In this document: positions 53,111 through 61,674 of the stretch, one piece after another
Layout of the letters: each line of letters starts with the position of its first letter
Position numbering within the stretch: position 1 is the stretch's first letter
NCBI RefSeq assembly: GCF_019047785.1
Contig: NZ_CP077290.1
Span: forward strand, 310,001 to 374,000
Direction of reading: 5' to 3'
From: Enterobacter cancerogenus
GTDB taxonomy: Bacteria; Pseudomonadota; Gammaproteobacteria; Enterobacterales; Enterobacteriaceae
DNA: 64,000 nucleotides
The notes under the pieces: generated by a model
Seen by the model: the letters and a program-made list of their open reading frames with translations, nothing else
Database searches by the model: none
What the model was told of the DNA's origin: nothing
Translations under genes and position numbers: made by a program

Positions 53111-54217
53111 TCACAACCAGACTTCGCTGGCGATTTGCGTGACCAGCCGTACTTTGTCCCACTGCTGATCTTCACTCAGGCTGTTGCCCTCTTCCGTGGA
53201 GGCAAAACCGCACTGCGGGCTGAGGCAAATTTGCGCTTTGGCGACGTACTGCGACGCCTCTTCCAGACGCGCTTTAACGCCCTCCGGGTTTTCCAGCTCG
53301 CCGTTTTTAGTGGTAATAAGCCCCAGCACCACCTGCTGTTTGCCGGGACGCACAAATCGTAATGGCGCGAAATCACCGCTGCGGTCGTTATCGTATTCCA
53401 GGAAGAAGGCATCGACGTTGACGGTGCCGAACAGGGTTTCCGCCACCGGTTCATAGCCCCCTTCGGAGATCCACGTCGAGCGGAAGTTACCGCGACAGAC
53501 ATGCAGACCAATGGTCAGATCGTCCGGCTTGCCTTCCAGCGCCTTGTTCAGCACGCGCGCATAGATACGCGCCAGTTCGTCGGGATCATCCCCGCGCTCG
53601 CGGATCTGCCGGCGCTGGTCGTCTGAACAGAGATACGCCCAGACGGTATCATCCAGCTGCAGATAGCGGCATCCCGCCTCATAAAACGCGTGGATCGCAT
53701 TACGCCAGGTGGTCGCCAGGTCGTCAAAATAGATGTCGAGATCCGGATAAACCGTCGCATCGATATCTTTGCGACCGCCCCTGAAGTGCAGCACGCTCGG
53801 GCTTGGGATAGTCATCTTCGGCTGCGCGTTGCCGCTGATGCTTTTAAGATAACGGAAATCTTCCAGCATAGGATGGTCGCCAAAGCCGAGCTTGCCCGTC
53901 ACGCGAACCCCGTGAGCTTTGGTCTGTACGCCGTTAAACTGAATGCCCTGCTGCGAATCGTAGCGCTCGACGCCCTGCAAACCGTCGAAGAAATCGAAGT
54001 GCCACCAGGCCCGACGAAATTCGCCGTCGGTGACAACATGCAGGCCGCAGGCGCACTGTTGTTCGACAACATGGCGGATGGCCTCATCTTCCACTGCCCG
54101 CAGCTGCCCGGCATCAATTTCACCCCGGGCGAACTGCACGCGAGCCTGTTTGATGGCGTCCGGACGTAAGAAACTGCCGACTACGTCGGCGCGGTATGGG
54201 GCGTGTTGTCGCTGCAT
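53111..54217 (-). CDS. MetE-like cobalamin-independent methionine synthase (short, core-type)
   Basis: 368-residue protein of the MetE C-terminal/YxjG-like family, lacking the duplicated N-terminal barrel of MetE. Such enzymes methylate homocysteine, sometimes from donors other than polyglutamyl folate. Zinc-ligand positions appear as HVCRGNF (His-x-Cys) and SPQCGFAS, with substrate segments [23 protein letters not shown] and FFLEYDND. Tandem MetJ boxes 62-85 bp upstream support a methionine role. Its stop lies 3 bp from the zinT Zur box and the two genes are co-oriented. Confidence 0.85.
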   Translation of the reverse strand: MQRQHAPYRADVVGSFLRPDAIKQARVQFARGEIDAGQLRAVEDEAIRHVVEQQCACGLHVVTDGEFRRAWWHFDFFDGLQGVERYDSQQGIQFNGVQTKAHGVRVTGKLGFGDHPMLEDFRYLKSISGNAQPKMTIPSPSVLHFRGGRKDIDATVYPDLDIYFDDLATTWRNAIHAFYEAGCRYLQLDDTVWAYLCSDDQRRQIRERGDDPDELARIYARVLNKALEGKPDDLTIGLHVCRGNFRSTWISEGGYEPVAETLFGTVNVDAFFLEYDNDRSGDFAPLRFVRPGKQQVVLGLITTKNGELENPEGVKARLEEASQYVAKAQICLSPQCGFASTEEGNSLSEDQQWDKVRLVTQIASEVWL

Positions 54218-54232
54218 GGCAATCTCCTTTGG

Positions 54233-54255
54233 CTGTCGGCGATAGTTGCCGACAG
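54233..54255 (-). promoter_or_regulatory. Hairpin in the 5' leader of the MetE-like gene
   Basis: A perfect 8-bp stem CTGTCGGC/GCCGACAG with a 7-nt loop ends 15 bp before the start codon, next to AAAGGAGATTGCC. It could influence ribosome access. Confidence 0.5.
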
Positions 54256-54278
54256 TGATAATTCAGTATTTGAATTTT

Positions 54279-54302
54279 AGACTTCTGGATGTCTAAATGT
54301 CC
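54279..54302. promoter_or_regulatory. Tandem MetJ boxes
   Basis: Three adjacent 8-mers AGACTTCT, GGATGTCT and AAATGTCC match the AGACGTCT metbox at 6, 6 and 5 of 8 positions, in the phase MetJ requires. Confidence 0.72.
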
Positions 54303-54372
54303 AAAAAAGATGCCATACCTGCCGCCCGGCGACAACTGAGAAAATTTCACGGGTGATGAAATAAATTCATCA

Positions 54373-54786
54373 TCACCGCCCGACAGGGGAATGTTGCGCC
54401 GCAAATTCGAACTGTTCGTCCTCCCAGCCGGTGATGCCACCGATCATGATTTTGACCGGCCGACCCAGGCGCGCCAGCTGCAGCGCCGCTCTGTCCGCCC
54501 CGTTACAGTGCGGGCCAGCGCAGTAAACCACGAACAGCGTTCCGGCCGGCCAGTGCGCCATGCGATCTTCGGTCATCTGCCGCCAGGGCAAGTGCAGCGC
54601 ACCGGGTATGTGACGACGGGCAAACTGCTCAGCACTGCCGACGACGTGCAGCAGCACAAAGTCCTGCTCAGGGTTGTTAAGCGCATGATGGACGTCCGCG
54701 CAGTCCGTCTCGACGCTCAGCCGGCGCAGAAAGTGTGCCGCAGCGTCCTGCGCCCCGGCAGCCGGAAATTCAGTAACATAGCTCAT
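54373..54786 (-). CDS. Rhodanese-domain protein paired with FtrA
   Basis: 137-residue single-domain rhodanese. The active-site loop is VVYCAGPHCNGA, with Cys in YCAGPHC, and HIPGALHLPWRQM is the typical RxxHIPGA region. It probably transfers sulfane sulfur; substrate unknown. AGGAAGGATC gives a strong start. Divergent from the FtrA regulator across 61 bp, a pairing that implies co-regulation. Confidence 0.87.
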   Translation of the reverse strand: MSYVTEFPAAGAQDAAAHFLRRLSVETDCADVHHALNNPEQDFVLLHVVGSAEQFARRHIPGALHLPWRQMTEDRMAHWPAGTLFVVYCAGPHCNGADRAALQLARLGRPVKIMIGGITGWEDEQFEFAAQHSPVGR

Positions 54787-54847
54787 GATCCTTCCTCATT
54801 GTTGGCGTTTGTGTTACCACTACTTTATTGAATAATTCAGCCAGTGA

Positions 54848-55861
54848 ATGCCCCCGTTTATGCCAGAAAACAGCCAAAAGATGACAACCTTACGTCAGCA
54901 AACCGGCCCCCGCGTCGTCGTCCTGGCCTACGACGGGTTATGCACCTTTGAGTTCGGCGTGGCGGTGGAGATTTTTGGCCTCCCGCGCCCGGAAATGGGC
55001 GAGTCCTGGTATCGGTTTGCCGTTGCGGGCGTTGACGAGGGTGAACTGCGGGCCACAGGTGGGATACGGATCGTGACGGATGGCAATCTGAGCCTGCTTG
55101 ATGACGCCGACCTGGTCATCATTCCCGGGTGGCGTGGTGTGGATGAGCCGGTTCCACCGGCGCTGTGTCAGGCACTGCGCGTGGCGAACGCCCGCGGCTG
55201 CCAGGTGCTTACCATCTGCTCCGGCGTCTTTGTTCTGGCGGCAACCGGCCTGCTCGACGGGCGAAAAGCCACCACCCACTGGCGCTACATCGACACGCTG
55301 AAAACGCGCTTTCCGGCGATTAACGTGGTTGAAGATGTGCTGTATCAGGATGAGGGGGATATGTTGACCTCCGCGGGCAGCGCGGCAGGTATTGATTTAT
55401 GTCTGCATGTGGTGCGCCGGGATTACGGCGTCGAGGCGGCCAACCGGGTGGCGCGCCGGCTGGTTATTCCCCCGCACCGGGACGGTTCGCAGACGCAGCA
55501 GCCCAACCACCCGGTCGCCCAGCTGCGTGAGAGCAAACGCCTTGGTCAGCTGTTTGATTATCTCCACCAGCACCTGAGCTCACCGCACACGGTTGACGCG
55601 CTGGCGCAGCGGGTTGGCATGAGCCAGCGAACATTCCTGCGGCGCTTCCAGGATGCCACCGGCACGACGCCCACGCGCTGGCTGCTGAATGCGCGCCTGA
55701 TGCAGGCGAAGGCGTTTCTGGAACACAGCCGCTTAAGCGTCGAGAACATTGCAGAGCAGACGGGATTCGGGCAGGCAAGTACGCTTCGTCACCACTTCCG
55801 CCTGCAGTTTTCGCAAACACCGGCCCAGTACCGTAAAGCCTGTGCGCTAAAAGCCCGGTAA
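54848..55861 (+). CDS. ftrA: FtrA, AraC-family regulator with DJ-1/PfpI domain
   Basis: 337-residue GATase1-like AraC regulator. The N-terminal domain (about 20-190) is DJ-1/PfpI-like with VVVLAYDGLCTFEFGVAVEIFG pieces and TICSGVFVLAATGLLDGR pieces, including Cys of the nucleophile elbow in ICSGVF. The C-terminal double helix-turn-helix has VDALAQRVGMSQRTFLRRFQDATG pieces and IAEQTGFGQASTLRHHF. Several in-frame ATGs (54848, 54860, 54881) exist and none has a clear ribosome site. Divergent from the rhodanese it probably controls. Confidence 0.85.
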   Translation: MPPFMPENSQKMTTLRQQTGPRVVVLAYDGLCTFEFGVAVEIFGLPRPEMGESWYRFAVAGVDEGELRATGGIRIVTDGNLSLLDDADLVIIPGWRGVDEPVPPALCQALRVANARGCQVLTICSGVFVLAATGLLDGRKATTHWRYIDTLKTRFPAINVVEDVLYQDEGDMLTSAGSAAGIDLCLHVVRRDYGVEAANRVARRLVIPPHRDGSQTQQPNHPVAQLRESKRLGQLFDYLHQHLSSPHTVDALAQRVGMSQRTFLRRFQDATGTTPTRWLLNARLMQAKAFLEHSRLSVENIAEQTGFGQASTLRHHFRLQFSQTPAQYRKACALKAR

Positions 55862-55867
55862 AACGGC

Positions 55868-55893
55868 AAAAAAAACCGCCATAATCTGGCGGT
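55868..55893 (-). terminator. Rho-independent terminator on the minus strand
   Basis: Stem ACCGCCA/TGGCGGT (55875-55893) with a 5-nt loop, followed on the minus strand by a run of eight T. It lies 114 bp beyond the stop of the small lipoprotein gene and ends its transcript or a separate small RNA. Confidence 0.8.
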
Positions 55894-56006
55894 AAATGCT
55901 TGCATGGATAGATTTGTATTTTGGTCTCTACGTCCCGACACATCAGGCCGGGCTGCGGAACACCCAAACTCTACCATCCACTGATTCAACAGAGATTAAA
56001 CAACAT
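55894..56006 (-). ncRNA. Candidate structured 3' UTR or small RNA
   Basis: This 113-bp stretch between the lipoprotein stop and the minus-strand terminator has no convincing gene. It can fold on the minus strand: TTTGG/CCAAA arms (55964-55968 with 55920-55924) enclose GTTCC/GGGAC arms (57-61 with 32-36 of the same hundred). Together with the 8-U terminator it could be an Hfq-type small RNA, by inference only. Confidence 0.35.
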
Positions 56007-56369
56007 TTAGCCTGGCTGCGTATTAATTTGCAGATAACGCATCAGCCCCACCGTTGCACTCTGTTTTGCCTCATCATTGATAGCTTCGAGATAAAACGGA
56101 CGTGAAACCCCGTACGGTGCACGGTCGGCTGGATACACGGCAAACTGGAACGTTTTACCGCTAGCCTGGGTGGTGCAACCTAATTCCCAGTATTGATCGT
56201 TCTTTTTTGTACTATTGCAGGCGACCCGGCCCACGTCGCTGGTCAAATAGGAACTTACGCGTGTTTCTGCAGACTGAATATATTCGGGTTTGTCATCCCA
56301 GGAATAGCTCACACAGGCCGTAACGCCCAGCGCAATGACAAGTAGCGCAACACCTAATACCTTACCCAT
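56007..56369 (-). CDS. Small predicted lipoprotein, unknown function
   Basis: 120-residue protein not recognised as a named family. The N-terminus MGKVLGVALLVIALGVTAC ends in a lipobox-like VTAC, so lipidation at Cys19 is likely. The mature part has two further Cys (VACNSTKK and LGCTTQ) that could form a disulfide, and a beta-rich KTFQFAVYPADRAPYGVSRP segment. The ribosome site is poor (AAGGAA 15 bp upstream). Stands alone between ftrA and yncJ. Confidence 0.68.
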   Translation of the reverse strand: MGKVLGVALLVIALGVTACVSYSWDDKPEYIQSAETRVSSYLTSDVGRVACNSTKKNDQYWELGCTTQASGKTFQFAVYPADRAPYGVSRPFYLEAINDEAKQSATVGLMRYLQINTQPG

Positions 56370-56589
56370 TAAATCGTACCCATTCCTTAGTCAGAAGATT
56401 CTTATTATATATCAAAAACTGATAAATCTAAGTGATGATTGCACACCATAAATGGCAGTGACATTTTGCCCATTAAATGCTCTGACCAGACATAAATTGA
56501 CGTTTGCTTTGCGCTTATTTGAAATATCGAATAATAACCTGAGGGAATTATCGGCATGATAGCCGCAAATGTTATTCAGTGGTGAAGTT

Positions 56590-56820
56590 ATGTTGAAGCA
56601 AGGGTTATCTATTGTAATGCTTGTGTGCGCACTGTTCTCAGGCCAGGTGATGGCCGGACATAAAGGGCATGAATATTTGTGGGTCAGGACGGTCGATCAC
56701 CAGCTTCGCCATGAGGCGGACAGTGATGAGCTTAGAGCGGTTGCGGAGGAGTCAGCGGAAGGTCTGCGCGAACACCATTCCTGGCAGAAGTCGCGCAAAC
56801 CGGAGACCTATTTTCGCTAG
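56590..56820 (+). CDS. yncJ: YncJ, DUF2554 periplasmic protein
   Basis: 76-residue exported protein, same length as E. coli YncJ. Signal peptide MLKQGLSIVMLVCALFSGQVMA in two parts (MLKQGLSIVML, VCALFSGQVMA) then HKGHEYLWVRTVDHQLRHEADSDEL pieces, ending RKPETYFR. In E. coli it is a Cpx-responsive envelope stress gene of unknown function. Its stop directly abuts the rlhA stop (TAG then TTA). Confidence 0.87.
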   Translation: MLKQGLSIVMLVCALFSGQVMAGHKGHEYLWVRTVDHQLRHEADSDELRAVAEESAEGLREHHSWQKSRKPETYFR

Positions 56821-58782
56821 TTAGCTTTTACGTTTTGGCAGGGTTTTCATCAGCTCGTCAGGGCTGACGGAGGCCACAATGCTGCCCGGCTGCGGCATTT
56901 TGAAGATGTGATTTTTCATTTTGCCAATGACGTGCATTTCACACGGGCGGCAGTCAAATTTCAGGGTTAACACCTCGTCCCCGTTGACCAGCTGCATCGG
57001 CGTGGCTTTCCAGCTTTTGATGTTGCCTTTTGCCTGTTTCGGGCAGAGGTTAAAGGCGAAGCGCAGACAATGTTTGGTGATCATCACCGGGACATCGCCC
57101 TTCTCTTCATGCGCCTCGTAAGCCGCGTCGATCAACTGCACACCGTGGCGGTGGTAAAACGCCCGTGCTTTGTGGTTGTAGACGTTCGCCAGGAAGGATA
57201 AATGGGTGTCAGGGTAAACGGGCGCAGGCACGGTTTCTGCTTTACGGCTGCCGCGCGGGTACTGGGCCAGGCGCGCTGCGTCCAGCATGTCTGCCGTTTC
57301 ACGACGGAACTGGTTTAACAGGCTGTTCGGGACAAACAGCGCGTCCGCCAGTTTCACGTCGATGTTGCGGGCGTAGTACAGCGTCTGCCCCAGTTTCGCC
57401 ACGCCATCCTTCAGGTTGTTCAGCGCTTTTTCCGGATTGGTCGCGACGTCAAACATGCCGTCGAGGGTATGCGTAACGCTAACACCATCCTCACAGGTCA
57501 TAGTCAGGATCAGCTGCTCTTCCCAGCCCCCCAGCTCAATATCGACCGCAATACGGCGCTCGCTGGAGGTTTTCAGCAGCGCCTGCTGCCAGTTGTGATC
57601 GAGGTTACGGTTGAGCGCAGCATGGGGACGCGCTTTGTAGAGATCGGCAGGCATTTCGTTGGGCCAGACGCGATAGCGGTTTTCCCCGGTCTTCTCCACC
57701 GTGTTGGCGCGGAATCCCACCACGTCACGTTTGATCATTACGTTCAGGCCATCGCCGTTTGCCAGCGGCTCGGTCACTTCCACATCCAGATAGTCTTTCG
57801 CGACTTTCAGCACTTCGCCAACCTGCAGGCCGACAAACTTCGGTGAATCGAACGCGCCAATATCCCCTTTACGCGCGTTCACGAAGTAGTCTGTGCTGCC
57901 GCGGTGGAAGGTTTTATCCGTGGACGGGATAAAGAAATGCTCTGTCCGCCCCGCCGACGCGCGCGCCAGATCCCCGCGATCGTCGATGATCGCATCCAGC
58001 ATCTGGCGGTAATGCGCGGTGATGTTCTTCACGTAGCTCATGTCTTTGTAGCGCCCTTCAATCTTGAAGGAGCGCACGCCGGCGTCGATCAGCGCGCCAA
58101 GGTTGGCCGTCTGATCGTTGTCTTTCATCGACAGCAGGTGTTTTTCGAACGCGACGACGCGGCCCTGATCGTCTTTCAGGGTATACGGCAGACGGCAGGC
58201 CTGCGAGCAGTCTCCGCGGTTGGCGCTACGCCCGGTCTGGGCGTGAGAAATGTTGCACTGACCGGAGTAGGCAACGCACAGCGCGCCGTGAATGAAGAAC
58301 TCAATCGTCGCATCCGTTGCCTGGTGAATATCGCGGATCTGGTTCAGGTTCAGCTCTCGCGCCAGAACGATTTGCGAAAAACCGACGTCAGAGAGGAACT
58401 TCGCTTTTTCCACGGTACGGATATCGCACTGGGTGCTGGCATGAAGCTCAATCGGTGGGATGTCCAGCTCCAGTACGCCCATGTCCTGAACGATCAGGGC
58501 ATCTACGCCCGTTTCGTACAGGTCGGTGATCAGACGCTGCGCAGGTTCCAGCTCATCATCATGAAGAATGGTGTTCAGGGTCACAAACACCTTTGCGCCG
58601 TAGCGGTGGGCGAACGGCACCAGACCGGCAATATCGCTCAGGCTGTTGCTGGCGTTATGGCGGGCACCAAAGCCCGGGCCGCCAATGTAGACGGCATCGG
58701 CACCGTGAAGGATCGCTTCACGGGCGATGGCGGCGTCGCGGGCCGGGCTTAACAGTTCAAGATGATGGGAGTGCAGGCGCAT
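56821..58782 (-). CDS. rlhA: RlhA (YdcP), 23S rRNA C2501 hydroxylation protein, U32 peptidase family
   Basis: 653-residue U32-family protein matching E. coli RlhA end to end; it is needed to form 5-hydroxycytidine at 23S C2501 using prephenate, with an iron-sulfur centre. Landmarks are LLSPARDAAIAREAILHGAD pieces, HGALCVAYSGQCNISHAQTGRSANRGDCSQACRLPY pieces (cluster Cys) and C-terminal KFDCRPCEMHVIGK. Same length as in E. coli. Confidence 0.95.
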   Translation of the reverse strand: MRLHSHHLELLSPARDAAIAREAILHGADAVYIGGPGFGARHNASNSLSDIAGLVPFAHRYGAKVFVTLNTILHDDELEPAQRLITDLYETGVDALIVQDMGVLELDIPPIELHASTQCDIRTVEKAKFLSDVGFSQIVLARELNLNQIRDIHQATDATIEFFIHGALCVAYSGQCNISHAQTGRSANRGDCSQACRLPYTLKDDQGRVVAFEKHLLSMKDNDQTANLGALIDAGVRSFKIEGRYKDMSYVKNITAHYRQMLDAIIDDRGDLARASAGRTEHFFIPSTDKTFHRGSTDYFVNARKGDIGAFDSPKFVGLQVGEVLKVAKDYLDVEVTEPLANGDGLNVMIKRDVVGFRANTVEKTGENRYRVWPNEMPADLYKARPHAALNRNLDHNWQQALLKTSSERRIAVDIELGGWEEQLILTMTCEDGVSVTHTLDGMFDVATNPEKALNNLKDGVAKLGQTLYYARNIDVKLADALFVPNSLLNQFRRETADMLDAARLAQYPRGSRKAETVPAPVYPDTHLSFLANVYNHKARAFYHRHGVQLIDAAYEAHEEKGDVPVMITKHCLRFAFNLCPKQAKGNIKSWKATPMQLVNGDEVLTLKFDCRPCEMHVIGKMKNHIFKMPQPGSIVASVSPDELMKTLPKRKS

Positions 58783-58862
58783 ACTTCGTCGTTATCCGTT
58801 ATGGTCAAAATGGCGGCTATTGTAGTCAGAACTCTGCGCCAACGGAACCATTTTACGTACCC

Positions 58863-59390
58863 TCAGCGGGGATAATGGATCAGCGAATGAAAATGCACGG
58901 TGCGGGTGCCGCTGTTGCGGTAGGCGTGCGGTTTGTCGCCCGCAAAACGGACCCCGGAATCGGCGGCGATCGTGCGCCAGACACCGTCGATATTCATCTC
59001 CAGTTCGCCGCTTATCACCACCACATGTTCAATCACCCCGGCCTCGTGGGGCGTGGATTCGCTCAGGGCACCCGGCGCCAGGGTAATGGAGAAATGGTCA
59101 AACTTTAATGCCTCATCCCAGGGAAACAGCGGTTTAACCACCATCGCCTGCTGCTGAGGGTCGTAAACCGCCGGGGATTCAGCCTCTGGCGTAATGAATG
59201 CCGAAAACGGCACGTTCAGGCCGGTGGCAATCTTCCACAGCGTCGAGACCGTCGGGCTGGATTCGTTGCGTTCAATCTGCCCCAGCATCGCTTTTGAGAC
59301 GCCGGTCTTTTCTGCCAGCATCGATAAACTCCATCCGCGCGCCTGGCGTAGCGCCTTCAACGTGGATGCAAGGTGTTGTGTCATGTCCAT
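58863..59390 (-). CDS. sutR: SutR (YdcN), Xre-cupin regulator of sulfur utilisation
   Basis: 175-residue regulator with an N-terminal helix-turn-helix (WSLSMLAEKTGVSKAMLGQIERNESSPTVSTLW in pieces) and a C-terminal cupin (ESTPHEAGVIEHVVVISGELEM in pieces; PHAYRNSGTRTVHFHSLIHYP). Resembles E. coli SutR. GGAGGGACT fixes the ATG at 59390. Divergent from ydcO with two operator-like dyads between them. Confidence 0.92.
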   Translation of the reverse strand: MDMTQHLASTLKALRQARGWSLSMLAEKTGVSKAMLGQIERNESSPTVSTLWKIATGLNVPFSAFITPEAESPAVYDPQQQAMVVKPLFPWDEALKFDHFSITLAPGALSESTPHEAGVIEHVVVISGELEMNIDGVWRTIAADSGVRFAGDKPHAYRNSGTRTVHFHSLIHYPR

Positions 59391-59421
59391 AGTCCCTCCA
59401 TTAGCGGATAGCATACCACTT

Positions 59422-59437
59422 GTGCGCTATAACGCAC
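59422..59437. promoter_or_regulatory. Operator-like dyad 1 in the sutR/ydcO gap
   Basis: GTGCG-CTATAA-CGCAC, a dyad with perfect 5-bp arms, 32 bp upstream of the sutR start. Confidence 0.65.
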
Positions 59438-59453
59438 AGTGATACCGTATATC

Positions 59454-59469
59454 GGACGTTATAACGCAC
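59454..59469. promoter_or_regulatory. Operator-like dyad 2 in the sutR/ydcO gap
   Basis: GGACG-TTATAA-CGCAC, a less symmetric copy of dyad 1 offset by exactly 32 bp (about three helical turns) and 14 bp before the ydcO start. Confidence 0.6.
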
Positions 59470-59482
59470 AACGGAGTTTTTT

Positions 59483-60649
59483 ATGCGCAGTCCCTCTCCT
59501 CTCTTCCCAGCCATGCTGGCCGGGTTCGTTGCCGTACTGGTTGGGTACGCCAGCTCGGCGGCCATCATCTGGCAGGCTGCCGCTGCAGCGGGTGCCAGCG
59601 CGCAGCAGATTGCCGGCTGGATGACCGCCCTCGGGATTGGCATGGGGATCAGCACCCTCGCGTTGTCGTGGTGGTACAAAGCGCCGGTGCTGACGGCCTG
59701 GTCAACGCCCGGCGCGGCGCTGCTGGCCACCAGCCTGAACGGCGTCCCGCTTTCGGAAACCATCGGCATTTTTATCTTTGCCAATGCGCTGATCCTGTTG
59801 TGCGGCGCGACCGGGCTGTTTGCGCGCCTGATGCAGCTGATCCCCCATTCACTCGCCGCGGCGATGCTGGCCGGGGTGTTACTCCATTTTGGCCTGCAGG
59901 CTTTCAGCCATCTTGACGGTCATCTTCTGCTCTGCGGCAGTATGCTGCTCGCCTGGCTGCTGGCGAAAGCCCTTGCGCCGCGCTATGCCATCGTCGCAAC
60001 TTTACTCACTGGCATCGCAGCAGCATGGGCCGGAGGTGACATTGTCACAAATAAGATTGTTCTCTCTTTCGTCATGCCTGAGTTTGTGGTGCCGACCTTC
60101 TCTTTCAGCAGCCTAATAAGCATCGGGCTACCCTTCTTCCTCGTCACCATGGCCTCACAAAATGCCCCCGGTTTTGCCACCATGAAGGCGTCCGGGTATC
60201 CGCTGGAGGTATCGCCGCTGATGATCTTTACCGGCGGGCTGGCCCTGCTGCTTTCGCCCTTCGGCGTGTTTTCGATCTGTATCGCCGCCATTACCGCGGC
60301 CATCTGCCAAAGCCCGGATGCACACCCGGACGCCGGTAAACGCTGGATAGCGGCCGCCGCCGCAGGGGTGTTTTACCTGCTGGCCGGTCTGTTTGGCGGC
60401 TCCATCACCGGGTTGATGGCTGCCCTGCCGTTGAGCTGGATCCAGACGCTGGCCGGGCTGGCGCTGCTCAGCACTATCAGCGGCAGCCTTTACCAGGCGT
60501 TGCACAACGAAACGGAGCGGGACGCAGCCATTATCACCTTTCTGGTGACCGCCAGCGGCGTAACGATGATGGGGATTGGTTCGGCGTTCTGGGGGCTTAT
60601 CCTGGGCGGACTGTGCTACGGCGTGTTTTCACACCTTCGTCGCGCGTAA
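59483..60649 (+). CDS. ydcO: YdcO, BenE-family benzoate/H+ symporter-like permease
   Basis: 388-residue polytopic BenE-family permease, co-linear with E. coli YdcO. Typical are LVGYASSAAIIWQAAAAAGAS, TPGAALLATSLNGVPLSETIG pieces, and the central LPFFLVTMASQNAPGFATMKASGYP pieces. GGAG is 8 bp before the start. Regulated probably by the divergent SutR. Overlaps the AraC gene by 21 bp at its 3' end. Confidence 0.9.
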   Translation: MRSPSPLFPAMLAGFVAVLVGYASSAAIIWQAAAAAGASAQQIAGWMTALGIGMGISTLALSWWYKAPVLTAWSTPGAALLATSLNGVPLSETIGIFIFANALILLCGATGLFARLMQLIPHSLAAAMLAGVLLHFGLQAFSHLDGHLLLCGSMLLAWLLAKALAPRYAIVATLLTGIAAAWAGGDIVTNKIVLSFVMPEFVVPTFSFSSLISIGLPFFLVTMASQNAPGFATMKASGYPLEVSPLMIFTGGLALLLSPFGVFSICIAAITAAICQSPDAHPDAGKRWIAAAAAGVFYLLAGLFGGSITGLMAALPLSWIQTLAGLALLSTISGSLYQALHNETERDAAIITFLVTASGVTMMGIGSAFWGLILGGLCYGVFSHLRRA

Positions 60650-61501
60650 CTGTGACGGGGTGACGCCCAGCACGCTGCGAAAGCGGTTGCTGAAATGGCT
60701 GGCGGAGTTAAATCCGCAGGCCATCGCGATATCAGTGAGCGGCATGGCGGTGTGCTGGATCAGCGCTTTGGCCTTTTCCATCCGCCGGTGCATGACGTAC
60801 TGGTGCGGGGCTTGCCCCATAGACTGGCGGAACATCCTGGCGAAATGATATTCGCTCAGCGCCGCCTGGCTTGCCAGATCCGCCAGAGTCAGCGGCTGCG
60901 CGAGGTTTTCCTCGATAAACGCCACCACGTTGCGCAGTACAAACGGCGATAGCCCGCCGGTCACCACCGGCAGTTTCCACTGCACGTTGGCGTAATTCTG
61001 CAAAAGATGGGTCAGCAGCAGCGTTGATGCCGTGCTCAGGGTGAGCTGATTGGCTTTTTGCTGCCAGTCGCAGCCGAGCAAAAACTGCCGGTACAGGGCG
61101 GTAATTTTTGGGTCGCTGCCGAAGATTTTTTCGTCCAGTGTGAGCGACAGTGGCCGTTTGTCCCAGATCTTCTCCCCGACGTCCCGTAAATGTTCGTCGG
61201 TACAGTAGAGATGCACAAACGACAGGTCATCGCGGATATCCCAGGTCGATTCGCTCTCTTTGGGCATCAGGCAAAAACGATCGGGGCCGCCGCCGTTCTT
61301 CCAGCCGCCCGGCGTTTTTTGGTAACTCTCGTAACCGTCCGCCACGTACAGGCTCAGCGTATGGTGGTTACTTTTAACGGTGATCGTATCGTGCTTGTTG
61401 TACCACGCCGCCAGCTGAATGCCGGAGTTGAGCGCCACGGTTTCCCGAAGCACCGCGTTCTGCTGGCGTAGCGTTTCAAAGGTGTCGTAAGCGTGAGACA
61501 T
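60629..61501 (-). CDS. AraC-family regulator, likely of the divergent DMT permease
   Basis: 290-residue regulator with an N-terminal cupin-like ligand domain and a C-terminal AraC domain (LADLASQAALSEYHFARMFRQSMGQAPHQYV in pieces; IAMACGFNSASHFSNRFRSVLG in pieces). Start ATG at 61501 has weak ribosome binding. Inducer unknown. Divergent from the EamA-type permease across 173 bp, a common arrangement for an inducible exporter. Confidence 0.85.
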   Translation of the reverse strand: MSHAYDTFETLRQQNAVLRETVALNSGIQLAAWYNKHDTITVKSNHHTLSLYVADGYESYQKTPGGWKNGGGPDRFCLMPKESESTWDIRDDLSFVHLYCTDEHLRDVGEKIWDKRPLSLTLDEKIFGSDPKITALYRQFLLGCDWQQKANQLTLSTASTLLLTHLLQNYANVQWKLPVVTGGLSPFVLRNVVAFIEENLAQPLTLADLASQAALSEYHFARMFRQSMGQAPHQYVMHRRMEKAKALIQHTAMPLTDIAMACGFNSASHFSNRFRSVLGVTPSQLRATKV

Positions 61502-61674
61502 GGCCGTTAACAGGTGATTAATCAGAGTGTCAGTCTAAGAAGTGTTGCAGCCACTTGCCAGATCCCGGCGGATAAAAAAGCGCAAGAATTTGCAAGTCCT
61601 GCGCAAACCGTTGAAAGCCAGCCCGGGAAGAACGCGCCACACTCTCCTTTTCGCCGTGACGTAAGAGAGGAACA

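Noticed and set aside
57904..58752. Open frame of 282 codons antisense to rlhA
   Set aside because: rlhA matches a conserved protein along its full length; the antisense frame has an Arg/Gly-rich composition with no domain and no ribosome site.
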